A model generated the notes under the pieces. The model saw only the letters and a program-made list of their open reading frames with translations, was not told the DNA's origin and did not search any database. Positions 37,502 to 47,612 of a stretch of 64,000 nucleotides of DNA are shown piece after piece. This DNA is from Streptomyces sp. NBC_01591 (GTDB taxonomy: Bacteria; Actinomycetota; Actinomycetes; Streptomycetales; Streptomycetaceae). A program made the translations under genes and the position numbers. Position 1 is the first letter of the stretch. Every line of letters begins with the position of its first letter. Location: contig NZ_CP109327.1 of NCBI RefSeq assembly GCF_035918155.1, forward strand, positions 8,556,001 to 8,620,000. The letters are read 5' to 3'.

Positions 37502-38659
37502 GTGTTTCCAAACCACTCGCGACCACTGGTGACGGCACCGGCCGAAACCGCCATCCTCGCCCTGCTGTTGGCCGAAAGCCCGCTCAGCCGGGTGGAGCTG
37601 GCCCGCCGGACGGGTCTGTCCTCGACCGCTGTGACCAAGGCCGCGCGACCACTCATCGACGACGGCTACCTCCACGAACTTCCCCCGGAGCGCACCGCTC
37701 CAGGGGCCGGACGCCCCGTGAACCCGCTGGCCGTCACTCCCGACCGGGAGTTCGTCGTCGGTGTGAAGATCAGTGCCGACACCCTCTACGGCGCGGTCTG
37801 CGACCTGCGGGCCCACATGCGCACTACCGCCAGCCGACCGTTGGGCGACCGCGACCCGGCCGCCGTGTGTGGGCTGCTGGCCGAACTCGTCGCCGAACTT
37901 CTCGACGCGAAACCCGAGTACCGGGCCCGCACCCGGCACCTGGGCATCGCGGTCTCCGGCGACGTGGACCGCCCCTGCGGGCGTGTCCGCTACTCCGCGC
38001 TCCCCAACTGGCGCGACGTGCCGCTGGCCGACAACCTCGCCGCGGCGACCGGCCTGACCGTCACCGTGGAGAACGACGTCAAGGCCATCACCGCCGCCGA
38101 GCACTGGTTCGGCGAGGGCATCGGCACCGAGTATTTCGCACTGGTCACCATCGGAGCGGGGATCGGTTCCGGGATCGTCATCAACGGTGAGCTGGTCGCC
38201 GGTGCGTACGGCGTCGCCGGAGAAATGGGGCACATCAGCATCGACCCGGCCGGGCCACGGTGCCACTGCGGCCAGGTCGGCTGCGTCGAGGCCGTCGCCT
38301 CCAGCGACGCCGTCCTCGCCGCCATCCGCTGCGCCACCGACGACCCGGACCTGGACTTCGACGGCGCCGTTCAACTCGCCCGTGGTGGAGACCCCGCCGC
38401 GCAGAGCGCCTTCGCGAGGGCGGGCCACGCCATCGGCGTCGGCATCGCCACCCTTGTGAACCTCGTAGGTCCCGAGCGCGTCGTCGTCACAGGCGAGGGG
38501 CTCGACACCTACGACCTTTTCGGAATGCACATCAGGGACGCCTACGAAGCGCACTGCTTCAAAGCAGCGGCGAAATGCCCGCTGACCCTGCGTCCGCTCC
38601 CCTGGGAGGAGTGGGCCCGCGGCGCCGCCGTCGTCGGCATCCAGGCCCTCTTCCCCTGA
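37502..38659 (+). CDS. ROK-family sugar-responsive repressor
   Basis: A 385-residue NagC/XylR-type ROK regulator. The N-terminal winged helix (about 12-65) has LSRVELARRTGLSSTAVTK, then RPVNPL. The C-terminal ROK kinase-like fold has the zinc motif CHCGQVGCVEAVAS, the EMGHISIDP signature and the acidic ENDVKAITAAEHWFGEG. It binds DNA in the absence of a sugar ligand. The GTG start at 37502 has no clear ribosome binding site, so the mRNA may be leaderless or nearly so. The position, divergent from GH36 and upstream of the transporter genes, makes it the likely repressor of the whole locus. Confidence 0.92.
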   Translation: MFPNHSRPLVTAPAETAILALLLAESPLSRVELARRTGLSSTAVTKAARPLIDDGYLHELPPERTAPGAGRPVNPLAVTPDREFVVGVKISADTLYGAVCDLRAHMRTTASRPLGDRDPAAVCGLLAELVAELLDAKPEYRARTRHLGIAVSGDVDRPCGRVRYSALPNWRDVPLADNLAAATGLTVTVENDVKAITAAEHWFGEGIGTEYFALVTIGAGIGSGIVINGELVAGAYGVAGEMGHISIDPAGPRCHCGQVGCVEAVASSDAVLAAIRCATDDPDLDFDGAVQLARGGDPAAQSAFARAGHAIGVGIATLVNLVGPERVVVTGEGLDTYDLFGMHIRDAYEAHCFKAAAKCPLTLRPLPWEEWARGAAVVGIQALFP

Positions 38660-38800
38660 ACGAGTGTCACCATCCCGTTCGCCGGCCCAAGCTTCCGGCG
38701 CAACCGATGTCCATCACCGTCTGCCAACTGTGAATGCCGGACACCGGCTGCGCCGGACAACAACACGTACACCCAACCCTCTCAACCTGAAGGACGCGAA

Positions 38801-40075
38801 GTGAGCGCACGGAGCTCCAAGCTTAGCCGCAGAGGATTCCTCGGCGGATCCATCCTGTTCGTCGCCGGAGCAGCGGTCGGCTGCAGTACCGACCCGACCG
38901 GCGGTGGCTCCGCCGGGGCGAAGACCACCCTGAACGTCTGGTCCCACGCCTACGGCGAGGCCGGCACCCAGCAGGCCCTCACCCGCTATGCCACCGCGTT
39001 CACCAAGGCCAACCCGGACATCGCGGTCAAGGTCACCTGGACCCCTGGCGACTACTCCGGCAAGCTCAACGCGACCCTGCTCACCGACGCCGCCCCGGAC
39101 GTCTTCGAGATAGGCGACTTCAGGGAGAGCCTCGCCCGGCAGGGCCAGATAGCCCAGCTGGACGACATCTACGGCAGCGCCAAGTCCGACTTCAACCCGG
39201 GCGCCCGCGACATGGTGACCGTCGACGGCAAGCTCTACGGCGTCAAGACGCTCGACGACGTCATGATGCTCTACTTCCGCAAGAGCGTGCTGTCCAAGGC
39301 CGGCATCACCCCGCCCGACAGCTTCGACGCGCTCGCCGACGCGGCCAAGGCCCTGAGCTCCAAGAAGACCAAGGGTCTGTTCGTCGGCCAGGACGGCCTG
39401 GGCGACAGCGCCATCCTGTCCGTGTTCTCCAACGGCGGCGACCTCGTCACCGCCGACGGCAAGGCGGGCTTCGGCTCCCCCCAGGCCGCCGAGGCCGTGG
39501 CCGGGCTCAAGCGCCTTCACGACGACCGGTCCCTGCTGCTCGGCTTCACCACCGACTGGTGGGATCCCGCCGCCCTCACCCAGAACGTCGTCCCGATGCA
39601 GTGGGGCGGCCTCTGGTCGATGCCCGCCATCAAGACCGCGCTCGGCGACGACTTCGGCGTCCTGCCGTGGCCCGCCTTCAAGCCCGGCGGCAAGCCTGTG
39701 GTGCGCGTCGGCGGCTGGAGCACCTGCGTCAACGCCAAGGGCAAGAACGTGGACGCGGCCAAGAAGTTCGTCCAGTGGCTCTGGATCCAGCAGACCGACC
39801 TCCAGACGGACTGGTCGCAGAGCTACGGCCTCCACATCCCGCCGCGCACCTCGGTCGCCGCCACCGCCGACAAGCTCACCCAGGGGCCCGCCAAGGAGAC
39901 CGTCGAGCTGGCCGCCAAGTACGGCAGGAACAACCCCAGCACCTGGAACACTGCTGTGAGCTCCCTCTTCACCGCAGCTGCGGCGAAGATCGTCAGCGGG
40001 AAGGGCGATGCGGAGCGGCTCCTGGCCGACGCGGCCAAGAAGGCCCAGGGCGAGATCGACAAGCAGCGCGCATGA
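38801..40075 (+). CDS. ABC sugar-binding lipoprotein
   Basis: A 424-residue family 1 extracellular solute-binding protein. The Tat-type signal SRRGFLGG (twin Arg 10-11) and lipobox AAVGC with Cys28 show it is exported folded and lipid-anchored. The mature part begins TTLNVWSHAYGE and follows the CUT1 sugar-binder pattern (AAPDVFEIGD, RVGGWSTCVN). It captures oligosaccharides outside the membrane for the two permeases that follow. Its stop overlaps the next ATG (ATGA), so translation is coupled. GTG start; the upstream aaggacgcgaa is a moderate ribosome binding site. Confidence 0.93.
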   Translation: MSARSSKLSRRGFLGGSILFVAGAAVGCSTDPTGGGSAGAKTTLNVWSHAYGEAGTQQALTRYATAFTKANPDIAVKVTWTPGDYSGKLNATLLTDAAPDVFEIGDFRESLARQGQIAQLDDIYGSAKSDFNPGARDMVTVDGKLYGVKTLDDVMMLYFRKSVLSKAGITPPDSFDALADAAKALSSKKTKGLFVGQDGLGDSAILSVFSNGGDLVTADGKAGFGSPQAAEAVAGLKRLHDDRSLLLGFTTDWWDPAALTQNVVPMQWGGLWSMPAIKTALGDDFGVLPWPAFKPGGKPVVRVGGWSTCVNAKGKNVDAAKKFVQWLWIQQTDLQTDWSQSYGLHIPPRTSVAATADKLTQGPAKETVELAAKYGRNNPSTWNTAVSSLFTAAAAKIVSGKGDAERLLADAAKKAQGEIDKQRA

Positions 40076-41064
40076 TGAAGTCCGCACCTCCACCCACGCT
40101 TCACCACGAGCGTGTCGAGTGCTCCCCGGCCGAGCCGCGGGGCACCGCCCCCGTCCGCCGTTCCCGCCCGGACTGGCGTGCCTGGGGAGCATTCGCACTG
40201 CTCGCCGGGCCCCTGCTGATCGGCCTGGGCCTCTTCAAGTACGTCGCCATCGGCTGGAGCTTCCTGCTCAGCCTCAGCGAGGCCCGTGGCACCATCGCCC
40301 TGGGTCACTGGGTCGGCCTGGACAACTACCAGACGCTGCTCTCCGATGCGGTGTTCCGCAAGTCGCTCGGCCAGATCCTGCTGTTCACGGTGTTCATCGT
40401 GCCGGTGACGTTCGCCGCCTCGCTGGGGCTGGCGCTGCTGGTGCACCGGATCCGGCGCGGCCGGGCCGTGCTGCGCACCGCCTTCCTGATCCCGGCCGCC
40501 GTCTCCTACGTCGCAGCCTCCCTGCTGTGGAAGATGAGCCTGTTCAACGGGCTGCCGAGCGGCATCGCCAACACGATCGGCGGATGGTTCGGCATGGATG
40601 CCGTCCCATGGCTGCAGACCACCTCGCCGCCGTTGTACTGGGTCGTCCTCGTCACTCTCCGCCTCTGGCTCCAGGTCGGCTTCTACATGGTGCTCTTCCT
40701 GGCCGGGCTCCAGGCCATCCCCAAGGAGATGTACGAGGCCGCCGCCCTCGACGGCGCCACCGGCCTGCGCCTGCTGCGCAGGATCACCCTGCCGATGCTG
40801 CGCAACACCTCGGTGGCCGTCCTGATGCTGCAGTTCATCGCCGCCTTCCAGGCGTTCGACGAGTTCTACAACCTGTTCAACAGCGGGCTGTCCGGATCGG
40901 CCGCGGCCCCGATCCGAACCCCCCTGGGCTACCTCTACGACACCGCGATGGGCTCCCAGAACTACGGCCTCGGATCGGCCGGAGCCTTCGTACTCACCGC
41001 CCTCATCGTCGGCGTGACCCTGATCCAGGGCCGGCTCACCGGCTTCGGCAAGGGGGAGGAGTGA
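40072..41064 (+). CDS. ABC sugar permease 1 (MalF-like)
   Basis: A 330-residue CUT1 permease with six predicted membrane helices. The conserved cytoplasmic EAA loop is EAAALDGATGLRLLRRITLP, which contacts the ATPase subunit. ATG 40072 overlaps the binding-protein stop by 4 nt; a second ATG at 40075 is possible. No ATPase gene is found in the operon. Streptomyces CUT1 systems commonly share the unlinked MsiK ATPase, so that is the expected energy source. Confidence 0.92.
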   Translation: MMKSAPPPTLHHERVECSPAEPRGTAPVRRSRPDWRAWGAFALLAGPLLIGLGLFKYVAIGWSFLLSLSEARGTIALGHWVGLDNYQTLLSDAVFRKSLGQILLFTVFIVPVTFAASLGLALLVHRIRRGRAVLRTAFLIPAAVSYVAASLLWKMSLFNGLPSGIANTIGGWFGMDAVPWLQTTSPPLYWVVLVTLRLWLQVGFYMVLFLAGLQAIPKEMYEAAALDGATGLRLLRRITLPMLRNTSVAVLMLQFIAAFQAFDEFYNLFNSGLSGSAAAPIRTPLGYLYDTAMGSQNYGLGSAGAFVLTALIVGVTLIQGRLTGFGKGEE

Positions 41065-41069
41065 GCAAC

Positions 41070-41915
41070 ATGACAACAACACGACAACTGCCGCAGGTAG
41101 TACGCCGGTCCGTGCGCGGCCTGCTGGCCGGCCTGCTGACGGCGGTGTTCCTGGCGCCCTTCTACCTGATGCTGCGCAACGCGCTGATGGACACGCAGGG
41201 CCTGACGTCACCGGACTGGACCTGGTGGCCGTCGACGATGCACTGGGAGAACTTCACCTCGCTCTTCAGCGACCCCGCACTGCACATGGGCCAGGCCCTC
41301 GGCAACTCGTTGCTGATCGCCGCGATCACCGCCCCGGTGTCGACGCTCCTCGCCTCGGCCGCCGGATACGCCCTCGCGCGCATCCCGGTACCCGGACGCG
41401 GCGTCCTGCTCGCCCTGGTGGTGGCCACGCTGATGATCCCCGGCTCGGTGACGTTCGTCCCCACCTTCGTTGTCGTGGGCTCCATGGGCGGGGTCAACAC
41501 GCTGTGGGGGATCATCGCACCCGGGCTGTTCAACCCCTTCGCCGTTCTGCTCTTCCGTAACTTCTACCTCCAGTTCCCCAGCGAGATCGAGGAGGCCGGA
41601 CGCCTGGACGGGCTCGGCTGGCTCGGCCTCTACCGCCGGATCGCGTTGCCGTCGTCCGGAGCGATGCTCGCCTCGCTCGGCGCGCTCGCCTTCATCGACA
41701 GCTGGAACGCCTTCCTGTGGCCGCTGGTCATCGGCCAGGACCCGTCCGCGTGGACGGCCCAGATCGCCCTGTCGACGTTCCTCACCTCACAGACCATCAA
41801 CCTGCCCGGCCTGTTCGCCGGAGCCGTCGTGACCATCGCCCCACTGGTGGCCATGTTCCTGGTCGCCCAGCGCTACATCGTCGAAGGCATCGCCACCAGC
41901 GGCCTCAAGGGCTGA
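41070..41915 (+). CDS. ABC sugar permease 2 (MalG-like)
   Basis: A 281-residue CUT1 permease with six membrane helices and an EAA loop EIEEAGRLDGLGWLGLYRRI. ATG 41070 is favoured because gggaggag lies 9 nt upstream; a GTG at 41061 that overlaps the previous stop (GTGA) is an alternative giving three extra residues. It pairs with the preceding permease to form the translocation channel for the imported sugar. Confidence 0.92.
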   Translation: MTTTRQLPQVVRRSVRGLLAGLLTAVFLAPFYLMLRNALMDTQGLTSPDWTWWPSTMHWENFTSLFSDPALHMGQALGNSLLIAAITAPVSTLLASAAGYALARIPVPGRGVLLALVVATLMIPGSVTFVPTFVVVGSMGGVNTLWGIIAPGLFNPFAVLLFRNFYLQFPSEIEEAGRLDGLGWLGLYRRIALPSSGAMLASLGALAFIDSWNAFLWPLVIGQDPSAWTAQIALSTFLTSQTINLPGLFAGAVVTIAPLVAMFLVAQRYIVEGIATSGLKG

Positions 41916-41928
41916 GCCGCACCTGACT

Positions 41929-41945
41929 CCGGACCACCGGTCCGG
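41929..41945 (+). terminator. Short hairpin after permease genes
   Basis: A 7-bp perfect stem (ccggacc, loop acc, ggtccgg), 13 bp after the permease stop. Probably a partial terminator separating the transporter genes from the secreted GH5 gene. Confidence 0.5.
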
Positions 41946-42002
41946 GCCGCACCACCTGAAGATCCAACCCCCACACCCACCCCACCCTTGGAGGGGACAA
42001 TC

Positions 42003-43970
42003 ATGAGATCCGACAGGTCGGCTCCCGCCGTCAGGAGATTCTTCTCCCGAATCCTGCCCGCCACGGCAGCCGCGGTCACCCTCGTTCTCGCGGGAACCAC
42101 CGGCTCCGTCGCAGCGCCCCCCAGCGTCGCCACCACCACCGCGACCACCACTCCAATGACCGGACCGCAGTTGGCAGCCTCCTGGACGGGGCCGTTGAGT
42201 ACCCGCGGGCGGTACATCGTCGATGCCAACGGCAACCGCTTCAAGCTGAAGGCCGGCAACTGGGCCGGTGCCCAGGGCACCTGGGAAGGCAGCGGCGACG
42301 TCAACGACCCCGCGAACCACCAGGCGGACCAGATGTCGCACAACCTCCCGTTGGGCCTGGACCGCGCGCCGATGACACAGATCATGGCCGACTTCCACGA
42401 GCTCGGGCTGAACAGCATCCGGCTGCCGTTTGCCAACGCGATGATGCGCGACACCACGGTCGTACCGGACTCCGCGGTCGCGGCCAACCCGCCGCTGAAG
42501 GGAAAGACCCCGCTGCAGGTGTTCGACGCGGTGGTGGCGGCCCTGACCGCTGAGGGGTTCGCGGTCATCCTCAACAACCACACCACCTCCTACCGCTTCT
42601 GCTGCGGCCTGGACGGCAATGAGCGCTGGAACAGCGGCCAGTCCGCCCAGCAGTGGCAGGACGACTGGCTCTTCCTGGTGAACCGCTACAAGGCGAACAA
42701 GCGTGTCGTCGGCGCCGACCTGCGCAACGAGATCCGCCGCGACACCTGGGACGACCCCAACTGGGGCTGGGGTGATGACCACGACACATACGCGGCCTTC
42801 GAGCTGGCGGGCACCCGCATCCTGCAGGCCGACCCCGACATGCTGGTCATCATGGAGGGCATCAACTGGTATGGCATCCCGCTGGACGGGCTGGACTACG
42901 GCAGGCCGATGCTGACGCCGGTCCGTGAACTCTCCAACACTCTGATCACCTCGGGCAAGCTGGTCTACGCCGCGCATTTCTACGGCTACACCGGCCCGAA
43001 CTATACGGGTGCCGACAGCGGACCGGGGCACACCAACGACTGGCCGTACGAGGACTTCCCGCTCGAAAAGCTGAAGCAACTGGTGCACGACGAGGCCCTG
43101 TTCGTCACCCAGTCCGGCCAGCACTTCACCGCCCCCGTCTGGATCAGTGAGTTCGGTGCCGGCGGCCGAGGGTCGCAGGACACCAAGGAGAAGACCTGGT
43201 TCGGCAACTTCACCGACATCCTGGTCGAGAACGACACCGACTTCGCCATCTGGCCGCTGGTCGGATGGACCGGTGCCAACGGCGCGCCGCAGGACACCTG
43301 GGCCCTGATCTCCTACGACACCGCCGGCAAACGACAGAGCCTCAGCGACTCCGGTGACTGGCGGTCAGCCGACTGGAACAAGCTGGTCAACGCCTCGGGC
43401 GTCTCCGGTCCGGTCGCACAGGTCAACCACTGGAACATGCTCAACCTCGACTTCCGCGACCACAACGTCTCCTCCCGCATGCTCGCCCAGGGCGACTGGA
43501 GCCCCGGCTACCGCAAGGGCAACTGCCCCGACAGCCAGCGCCTGACCGGTCTCGGCCGTAGCGACAAGCGCGGCCTGTGCACCGACGCGAACCAGCCCGC
43601 CAAGGGAGCCGGTGACTGGGTGGCCGTCCATGACGAGCGCTACGTCACCCACGGCGACTGGGCCTCGGGCTACAACAAACTCCAGTGCCCCGACAACACC
43701 TTCGCCGTCGGCTACAGCGTCAACGGCAACTCCATGGCCGGCCTGCTCTGCGCGCCGTCCGCTGCACCGCTGCCGCTCAACGGCCGCAACGTCTGGTTCG
43801 ACCAGGGCAACAACCGCCCGGCCACCGGCGGCTCGGTCGAAAGCGACTGGGCTCCCGGCTACTACAAGGGTCAGTGCGCCGACAACGAGTACGTCGCCGG
43901 CGTCGCCTTCACCTGGAAGTGGAACCACGGCGGAGTCCCCGACGCACTGCTCTGCCGCCCGCTGAGCTGA
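42003..43970 (+). CDS. Secreted GH5 glycosidase with C-terminal triple repeat
   Basis: A 655-residue protein; ATG 42003 follows ggagggg. The Sec signal peptide (basic start, hydrophobic LPATAAAVTLVLAG, cleavage near SVAA-PP) is followed by a GH5 barrel: NSIRLPFANAM, acid/base Glu243 in DLRNEIRRD, nucleophile Glu383 in ISEFGAGG. After residue about 480 come three repeats of about 50-60 residues, each with a GDW or SDW-x-PGY-K-xCPD/CAD core and a final LC (QGDWSPGYRKGNC, HGDWASGYNKLQC, ESDWAPGYYKGQC). This looks like a disulfide-stabilised binding module. It is the only clearly secreted enzyme of the locus, so it probably cleaves a polymer outside the cell. Confidence 0.9.
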   Translation: MRSDRSAPAVRRFFSRILPATAAAVTLVLAGTTGSVAAPPSVATTTATTTPMTGPQLAASWTGPLSTRGRYIVDANGNRFKLKAGNWAGAQGTWEGSGDVNDPANHQADQMSHNLPLGLDRAPMTQIMADFHELGLNSIRLPFANAMMRDTTVVPDSAVAANPPLKGKTPLQVFDAVVAALTAEGFAVILNNHTTSYRFCCGLDGNERWNSGQSAQQWQDDWLFLVNRYKANKRVVGADLRNEIRRDTWDDPNWGWGDDHDTYAAFELAGTRILQADPDMLVIMEGINWYGIPLDGLDYGRPMLTPVRELSNTLITSGKLVYAAHFYGYTGPNYTGADSGPGHTNDWPYEDFPLEKLKQLVHDEALFVTQSGQHFTAPVWISEFGAGGRGSQDTKEKTWFGNFTDILVENDTDFAIWPLVGWTGANGAPQDTWALISYDTAGKRQSLSDSGDWRSADWNKLVNASGVSGPVAQVNHWNMLNLDFRDHNVSSRMLAQGDWSPGYRKGNCPDSQRLTGLGRSDKRGLCTDANQPAKGAGDWVAVHDERYVTHGDWASGYNKLQCPDNTFAVGYSVNGNSMAGLLCAPSAAPLPLNGRNVWFDQGNNRPATGGSVESDWAPGYYKGQCADNEYVAGVAFTWKWNHGGVPDALLCRPLS

Positions 43971-44018
43971 CCCACCTTCACCAGTTCCATCAGTTCCATC
44001 ATCGAGGAGACCACGGCC

Positions 44019-45773
44019 ATGCCCCGACTCGAGGTTGCCGCAGACGGCTTCCGTCTCGACGACCGACCGCTGCGGATCATCTCCGGCGGGCTGCACTACT
44101 TCCGGATCCATCCGGAACAGTGGGCCGACCGGCTTCGCAAGGCGCGCCTGATGGGACTGAACACGATCGAGACCTACGTCCCATGGAACCTCCACTCGCC
44201 CCATCCGGGACCGTTCCGGCTGGACGCAGGTCTCGATCTTCCCCGATTCCTCGATCTGGCCGCCGCCGAAGACCTGCACGTACTGCTCCGCCCCGGCCCG
44301 TACATCTGCGCCGAGTGGGAGGGCGGCGGCCTGCCCTCCTGGCTGCTCGCCGACGAGGACATCGAACTGCGCAGCCGCGACCCGCGCTACCTGAAAGCGG
44401 TGGACGACTACCTCGCTGCCCTGCTGCCGCCCGTCCTTCCCTACCTCTCCACGCGTGGCGGCCCGATCCTCGCCGTGCAACTGGAGAACGAGTACGGCGC
44501 GTACGGCGACGACTCCGGCTACCTGGAGGATCTGGCGGAGCTGCTCCACCGGCACGGAGTCGACGTACCGCTGTTCACCTGCGACCAGCCCTCCGACCTG
44601 GAGCGCGGCGGCCTCGACGGCGTCCTGCGCACCGTCAATCTCGGCAGCCGGGTGGACGCCGGGCTCGCTGAACTGCGCAAGCATCAGCCGTCCGGGCCGC
44701 TGATGTGCAGCGAGTTCTGGATCGGCTGGTTCGACCGCTGGGGCGGCACCCATGTCACCCGCAGCACGGCCGACGCCGCGGCGGACCTCGACCGGCTGCT
44801 CGCGGCCGGCGCCTCGGTCAACATCTACATGTTCCACGGCGGTACCAACTTCGGATTCACCAACGGCGCCAACGACAAGGGCACGTACCGCCCCACCGTC
44901 ACGTCGTACGACTACGACGCGCCTCTGGACGAGGCCGGCGATCCCGCCCCCAAATACGCCGCCTTCCGCGAGGTCATCGCCCGGCATGCGCCCGTCCCCG
45001 AGGAGCCGGTACCCGCCCCCGCACCCAAACTCGCCCCGGCCGCCGTGGAACTCACCGCATGCGCCGGCCTCCTGGACCAGCGCGAGCGGCTCGGCAGCGC
45101 GGTGCACGCCGACCGCCCGCAGGTCATGGAACAGATCGGCCAGTCCTTCGGATTCATCCTGTACGAGACGGCGCTCCCGGCGGCCGGGCCGACCGTCCTC
45201 CGCATAGCCCAGGTGCACGACCGCGCCCAGGTCTTCGTCGACGGCCAGCCGGTCGGCGTCCTGGAACGCGAGAACCATGAGCACGCCCTCGCCTTCCACA
45301 GCCCCCGGCGCGGTGCGCAACTGGCCGTGCTGGTGGAGAACCAGGGCAGGGTCAACTACGGGCAGGGCATGCACGACCGCAAGGGACTGCTCGGCGAGGT
45401 CTCCGTCAACGCACTGGCGCCGGAGAGCTGGTACAGCCGGCCGCTGCCTCTCGACGACCTGGGCTGGCTGTCCTTCACCGCGTTCGAGCCCGCCTCGCCC
45501 CCGGTCGGCCCCACGTTCCACCGCGGGCACCTGGACATCGAGCAGCCGGCCGACGGCTGGATCGCCCTGGACGGCTGGACCAAGGGCCACGTCTGGATCA
45601 ACGGCTTCGCACTCGGCCGGTACTGGTCCCGAGGACCGCAGACCACTCTCTACGTCCCCGCACCGATCCTGAACGCCGGCCGGAACGAGATCACGGTCCT
45701 CGAACTGCACGGTGCCACCACCCGCACGGTGGAACTGCGGGGTACTCCCGATCTGGGCCCCGTCGAGGACTGA
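44019..45773 (+). CDS. GH35 beta-galactosidase
   Basis: A 584-residue GH35 enzyme. N-terminal barrel: ISGGLHYFRIHPEQW, acid/base Glu158 in VQLENEYGAYG, nucleophile Glu232 in MCSEFWIGWFDRWGG, and the GGTNFGFTNGAN signature. C-terminal jelly-roll domains end with KGHVWINGFALGRYW. It removes terminal beta-galactose from glycans. There is no signal peptide, so it is cytosolic and acts on imported oligosaccharides. It lies 48 bp after GH5, with tcatcgaggagacc upstream as ribosome binding site. Confidence 0.93.
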   Translation: MPRLEVAADGFRLDDRPLRIISGGLHYFRIHPEQWADRLRKARLMGLNTIETYVPWNLHSPHPGPFRLDAGLDLPRFLDLAAAEDLHVLLRPGPYICAEWEGGGLPSWLLADEDIELRSRDPRYLKAVDDYLAALLPPVLPYLSTRGGPILAVQLENEYGAYGDDSGYLEDLAELLHRHGVDVPLFTCDQPSDLERGGLDGVLRTVNLGSRVDAGLAELRKHQPSGPLMCSEFWIGWFDRWGGTHVTRSTADAAADLDRLLAAGASVNIYMFHGGTNFGFTNGANDKGTYRPTVTSYDYDAPLDEAGDPAPKYAAFREVIARHAPVPEEPVPAPAPKLAPAAVELTACAGLLDQRERLGSAVHADRPQVMEQIGQSFGFILYETALPAAGPTVLRIAQVHDRAQVFVDGQPVGVLERENHEHALAFHSPRRGAQLAVLVENQGRVNYGQGMHDRKGLLGEVSVNALAPESWYSRPLPLDDLGWLSFTAFEPASPPVGPTFHRGHLDIEQPADGWIALDGWTKGHVWINGFALGRYWSRGPQTTLYVPAPILNAGRNEITVLELHGATTRTVELRGTPDLGPVED

Positions 45774-45852
45774 TGTCCGTGACACCGGACAACAGGCCTC
45801 AGCCAGTTGGACCGACCGGCCACGCCGACATGAACCTCCAAAAGGACCGAGA

Positions 45853-47532
45853 ATGCCCCAGCCCCCTGCCAACGACCATGACATCGCCGCCCCGGCCGGA
45901 TCCTTGGCGAACTGGTGGAGAGAAGCCGTCATCTACCAGGTGTACCCGCGCAGTTTCGCCGACGGGAACGGCGACGGCATGGGCGATCTCCCGGGCGTGC
46001 GCAGCCGGCTGTCGTATCTGAAGGAACTCGGCGTCGACGCCCTGTGGCTGAACCCGTTCTACGCCTCCCCACAGGCCGACGCCGGCTACGACATCGCCGA
46101 CCACCGTGCGGTCGAGCCCACGCTCGGCACGCTGCTTGACGCCGAAGCGCTGATCCGGGACGCCCACGGGCTCGGGCTGCGCATCATCGTGGATCTCGTG
46201 CCCAACCACTCCTCCGACCAGCACGAGTGGTTCCTCCGCGCGCTGGAGGAGGGCCCGGGATCGGCGCTCCGGGAGCGGTACCACTTCCACCCCGGCAAGG
46301 GCGAGAACGGTGAGCTGCCTCCCAACGACTGGACGTCCGTCTTCGGAGGCCCCGCCTGGACCCGCACGAAGAACCCGGACGGCACCCCGGGCGTCTGGTA
46401 CCTCCACCTCTTCGCGCCCGAGCAGCCCGACTTCAACTGGGAACACCCGGCCGTCGCCGACGAGTTCCGCTCGATCCTGCGTTTCTGGCTCGACATGGGC
46501 GTCGACGGCTTCCGCGTCGATGTCGCCCAAGGCCTGATCAAGGCCGAAGGCCTGCCCGACATCGGGCGCACCGACCAGCGGAACATGCTGGGTACCGAGG
46601 AAATGCCGTCCTTCGACCAGGACGGGGTCCACGAGATCTACCGCTCGTGGCGCCGGATCCTCGACGGATATCCCGGGCAGCGGATCGCGGTAGCCGAGGC
46701 CTGGACGCCGACGGAAGAGCGCACCGCCCGCTACGTACGCCCCGACGAGCTGCACCAGACGTTCAACTTCTCGTACATGTACGCCCCTTGGAGCGCTGAC
46801 GAGTTCCGCCGGGTCATCGACGCCGCGCTGGAAGCCATGCGGCGCGTGGGCGCTCCCACGACCTGGGTGCTGTCCAACCACGACACCACCCGGCACTCCA
46901 CCCGCTTCGCCGGACCACAGACCGGCAGCCGGCTCGCTGAGGCGGGGGGCCGAGCACTCGGTCTGCGCCGGGCTCGTGCCGCCACGTTGCTGATGCTCGC
47001 GCTGCCAGGGGCCGCATACCTCTATCAGGGTGAGGAACTGGGACTCCCCGAGGTCACCGACCTGCCCGACGAGGTCCGCCAGGACCCGACCTTCGCCCGC
47101 ACCCGGGGGGAGGACGGTTTCCGCGACGGCTGCCGGGTACCGATCCCTTGGACGGTCGGGGGCACCTCGTGCGGTTTCGGTACGGGCGGCAGCTGGCTGC
47201 CGCAGCCCGAGGGCTGGGGAGCCCTCAGCGTCGAAGCCCAGACCGGCGACCCGGACTCGACGCTTGAGCTGTACCGCAGCGCGCTCACGGTACGGCGGGC
47301 GCACCCGGGGCTCGGCGCGGGAGACGCCGTCGAATGGACCGACGCGCCTGCGGGCGTACTCGTCTTCCGCCGCCAGGGCTTCGTCTGCACGATGAACACC
47401 ACCGATGAGGCGGTACGCATCCCCGCCCCCGGGCGTCTGCTGCTCGCCAGCTCCCCGGTCGGCCCCACCAACGGCTCCCACGGCGCGAGCTTCGAGCTGG
47501 ATGCGAACGCCACGGTGTGGTGGACGGTCTGA
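45853..47532 (+). CDS. GH13 alpha-glucosidase
   Basis: 559 residues from ATG 45853 (aaaggacc upstream); an earlier in-frame extension lacks family similarity. Oligo-1,6-glucosidase/alpha-glucosidase type GH13: IYQVYPRSFADGNGDG, nucleophile Asp223 in GFRVDVAQG, acid/base Glu282 in VAEAW, and third Asp344 in LSNHDTT. Cytosolic. It releases glucose from alpha-glucosides delivered by the transporter. Confidence 0.92.
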   Translation: MPQPPANDHDIAAPAGSLANWWREAVIYQVYPRSFADGNGDGMGDLPGVRSRLSYLKELGVDALWLNPFYASPQADAGYDIADHRAVEPTLGTLLDAEALIRDAHGLGLRIIVDLVPNHSSDQHEWFLRALEEGPGSALRERYHFHPGKGENGELPPNDWTSVFGGPAWTRTKNPDGTPGVWYLHLFAPEQPDFNWEHPAVADEFRSILRFWLDMGVDGFRVDVAQGLIKAEGLPDIGRTDQRNMLGTEEMPSFDQDGVHEIYRSWRRILDGYPGQRIAVAEAWTPTEERTARYVRPDELHQTFNFSYMYAPWSADEFRRVIDAALEAMRRVGAPTTWVLSNHDTTRHSTRFAGPQTGSRLAEAGGRALGLRRARAATLLMLALPGAAYLYQGEELGLPEVTDLPDEVRQDPTFARTRGEDGFRDGCRVPIPWTVGGTSCGFGTGGSWLPQPEGWGALSVEAQTGDPDSTLELYRSALTVRRAHPGLGAGDAVEWTDAPAGVLVFRRQGFVCTMNTTDEAVRIPAPGRLLLASSPVGPTNGSHGASFELDANATVWWTV

Positions 47533-47612
47533 CGTCCCCTGTTCCCACACCGCTCCTGTCGGCGAGCCGACCGCAATAAGATCACCGTCCTCCACCGACG
47601 ACAGAGGATTCC

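Noticed and set aside
43365..45932. 855-codon antisense frame over GH35
   Set aside because: Gly/Val-rich shadow with no motif, opposite a clear GH35 enzyme.
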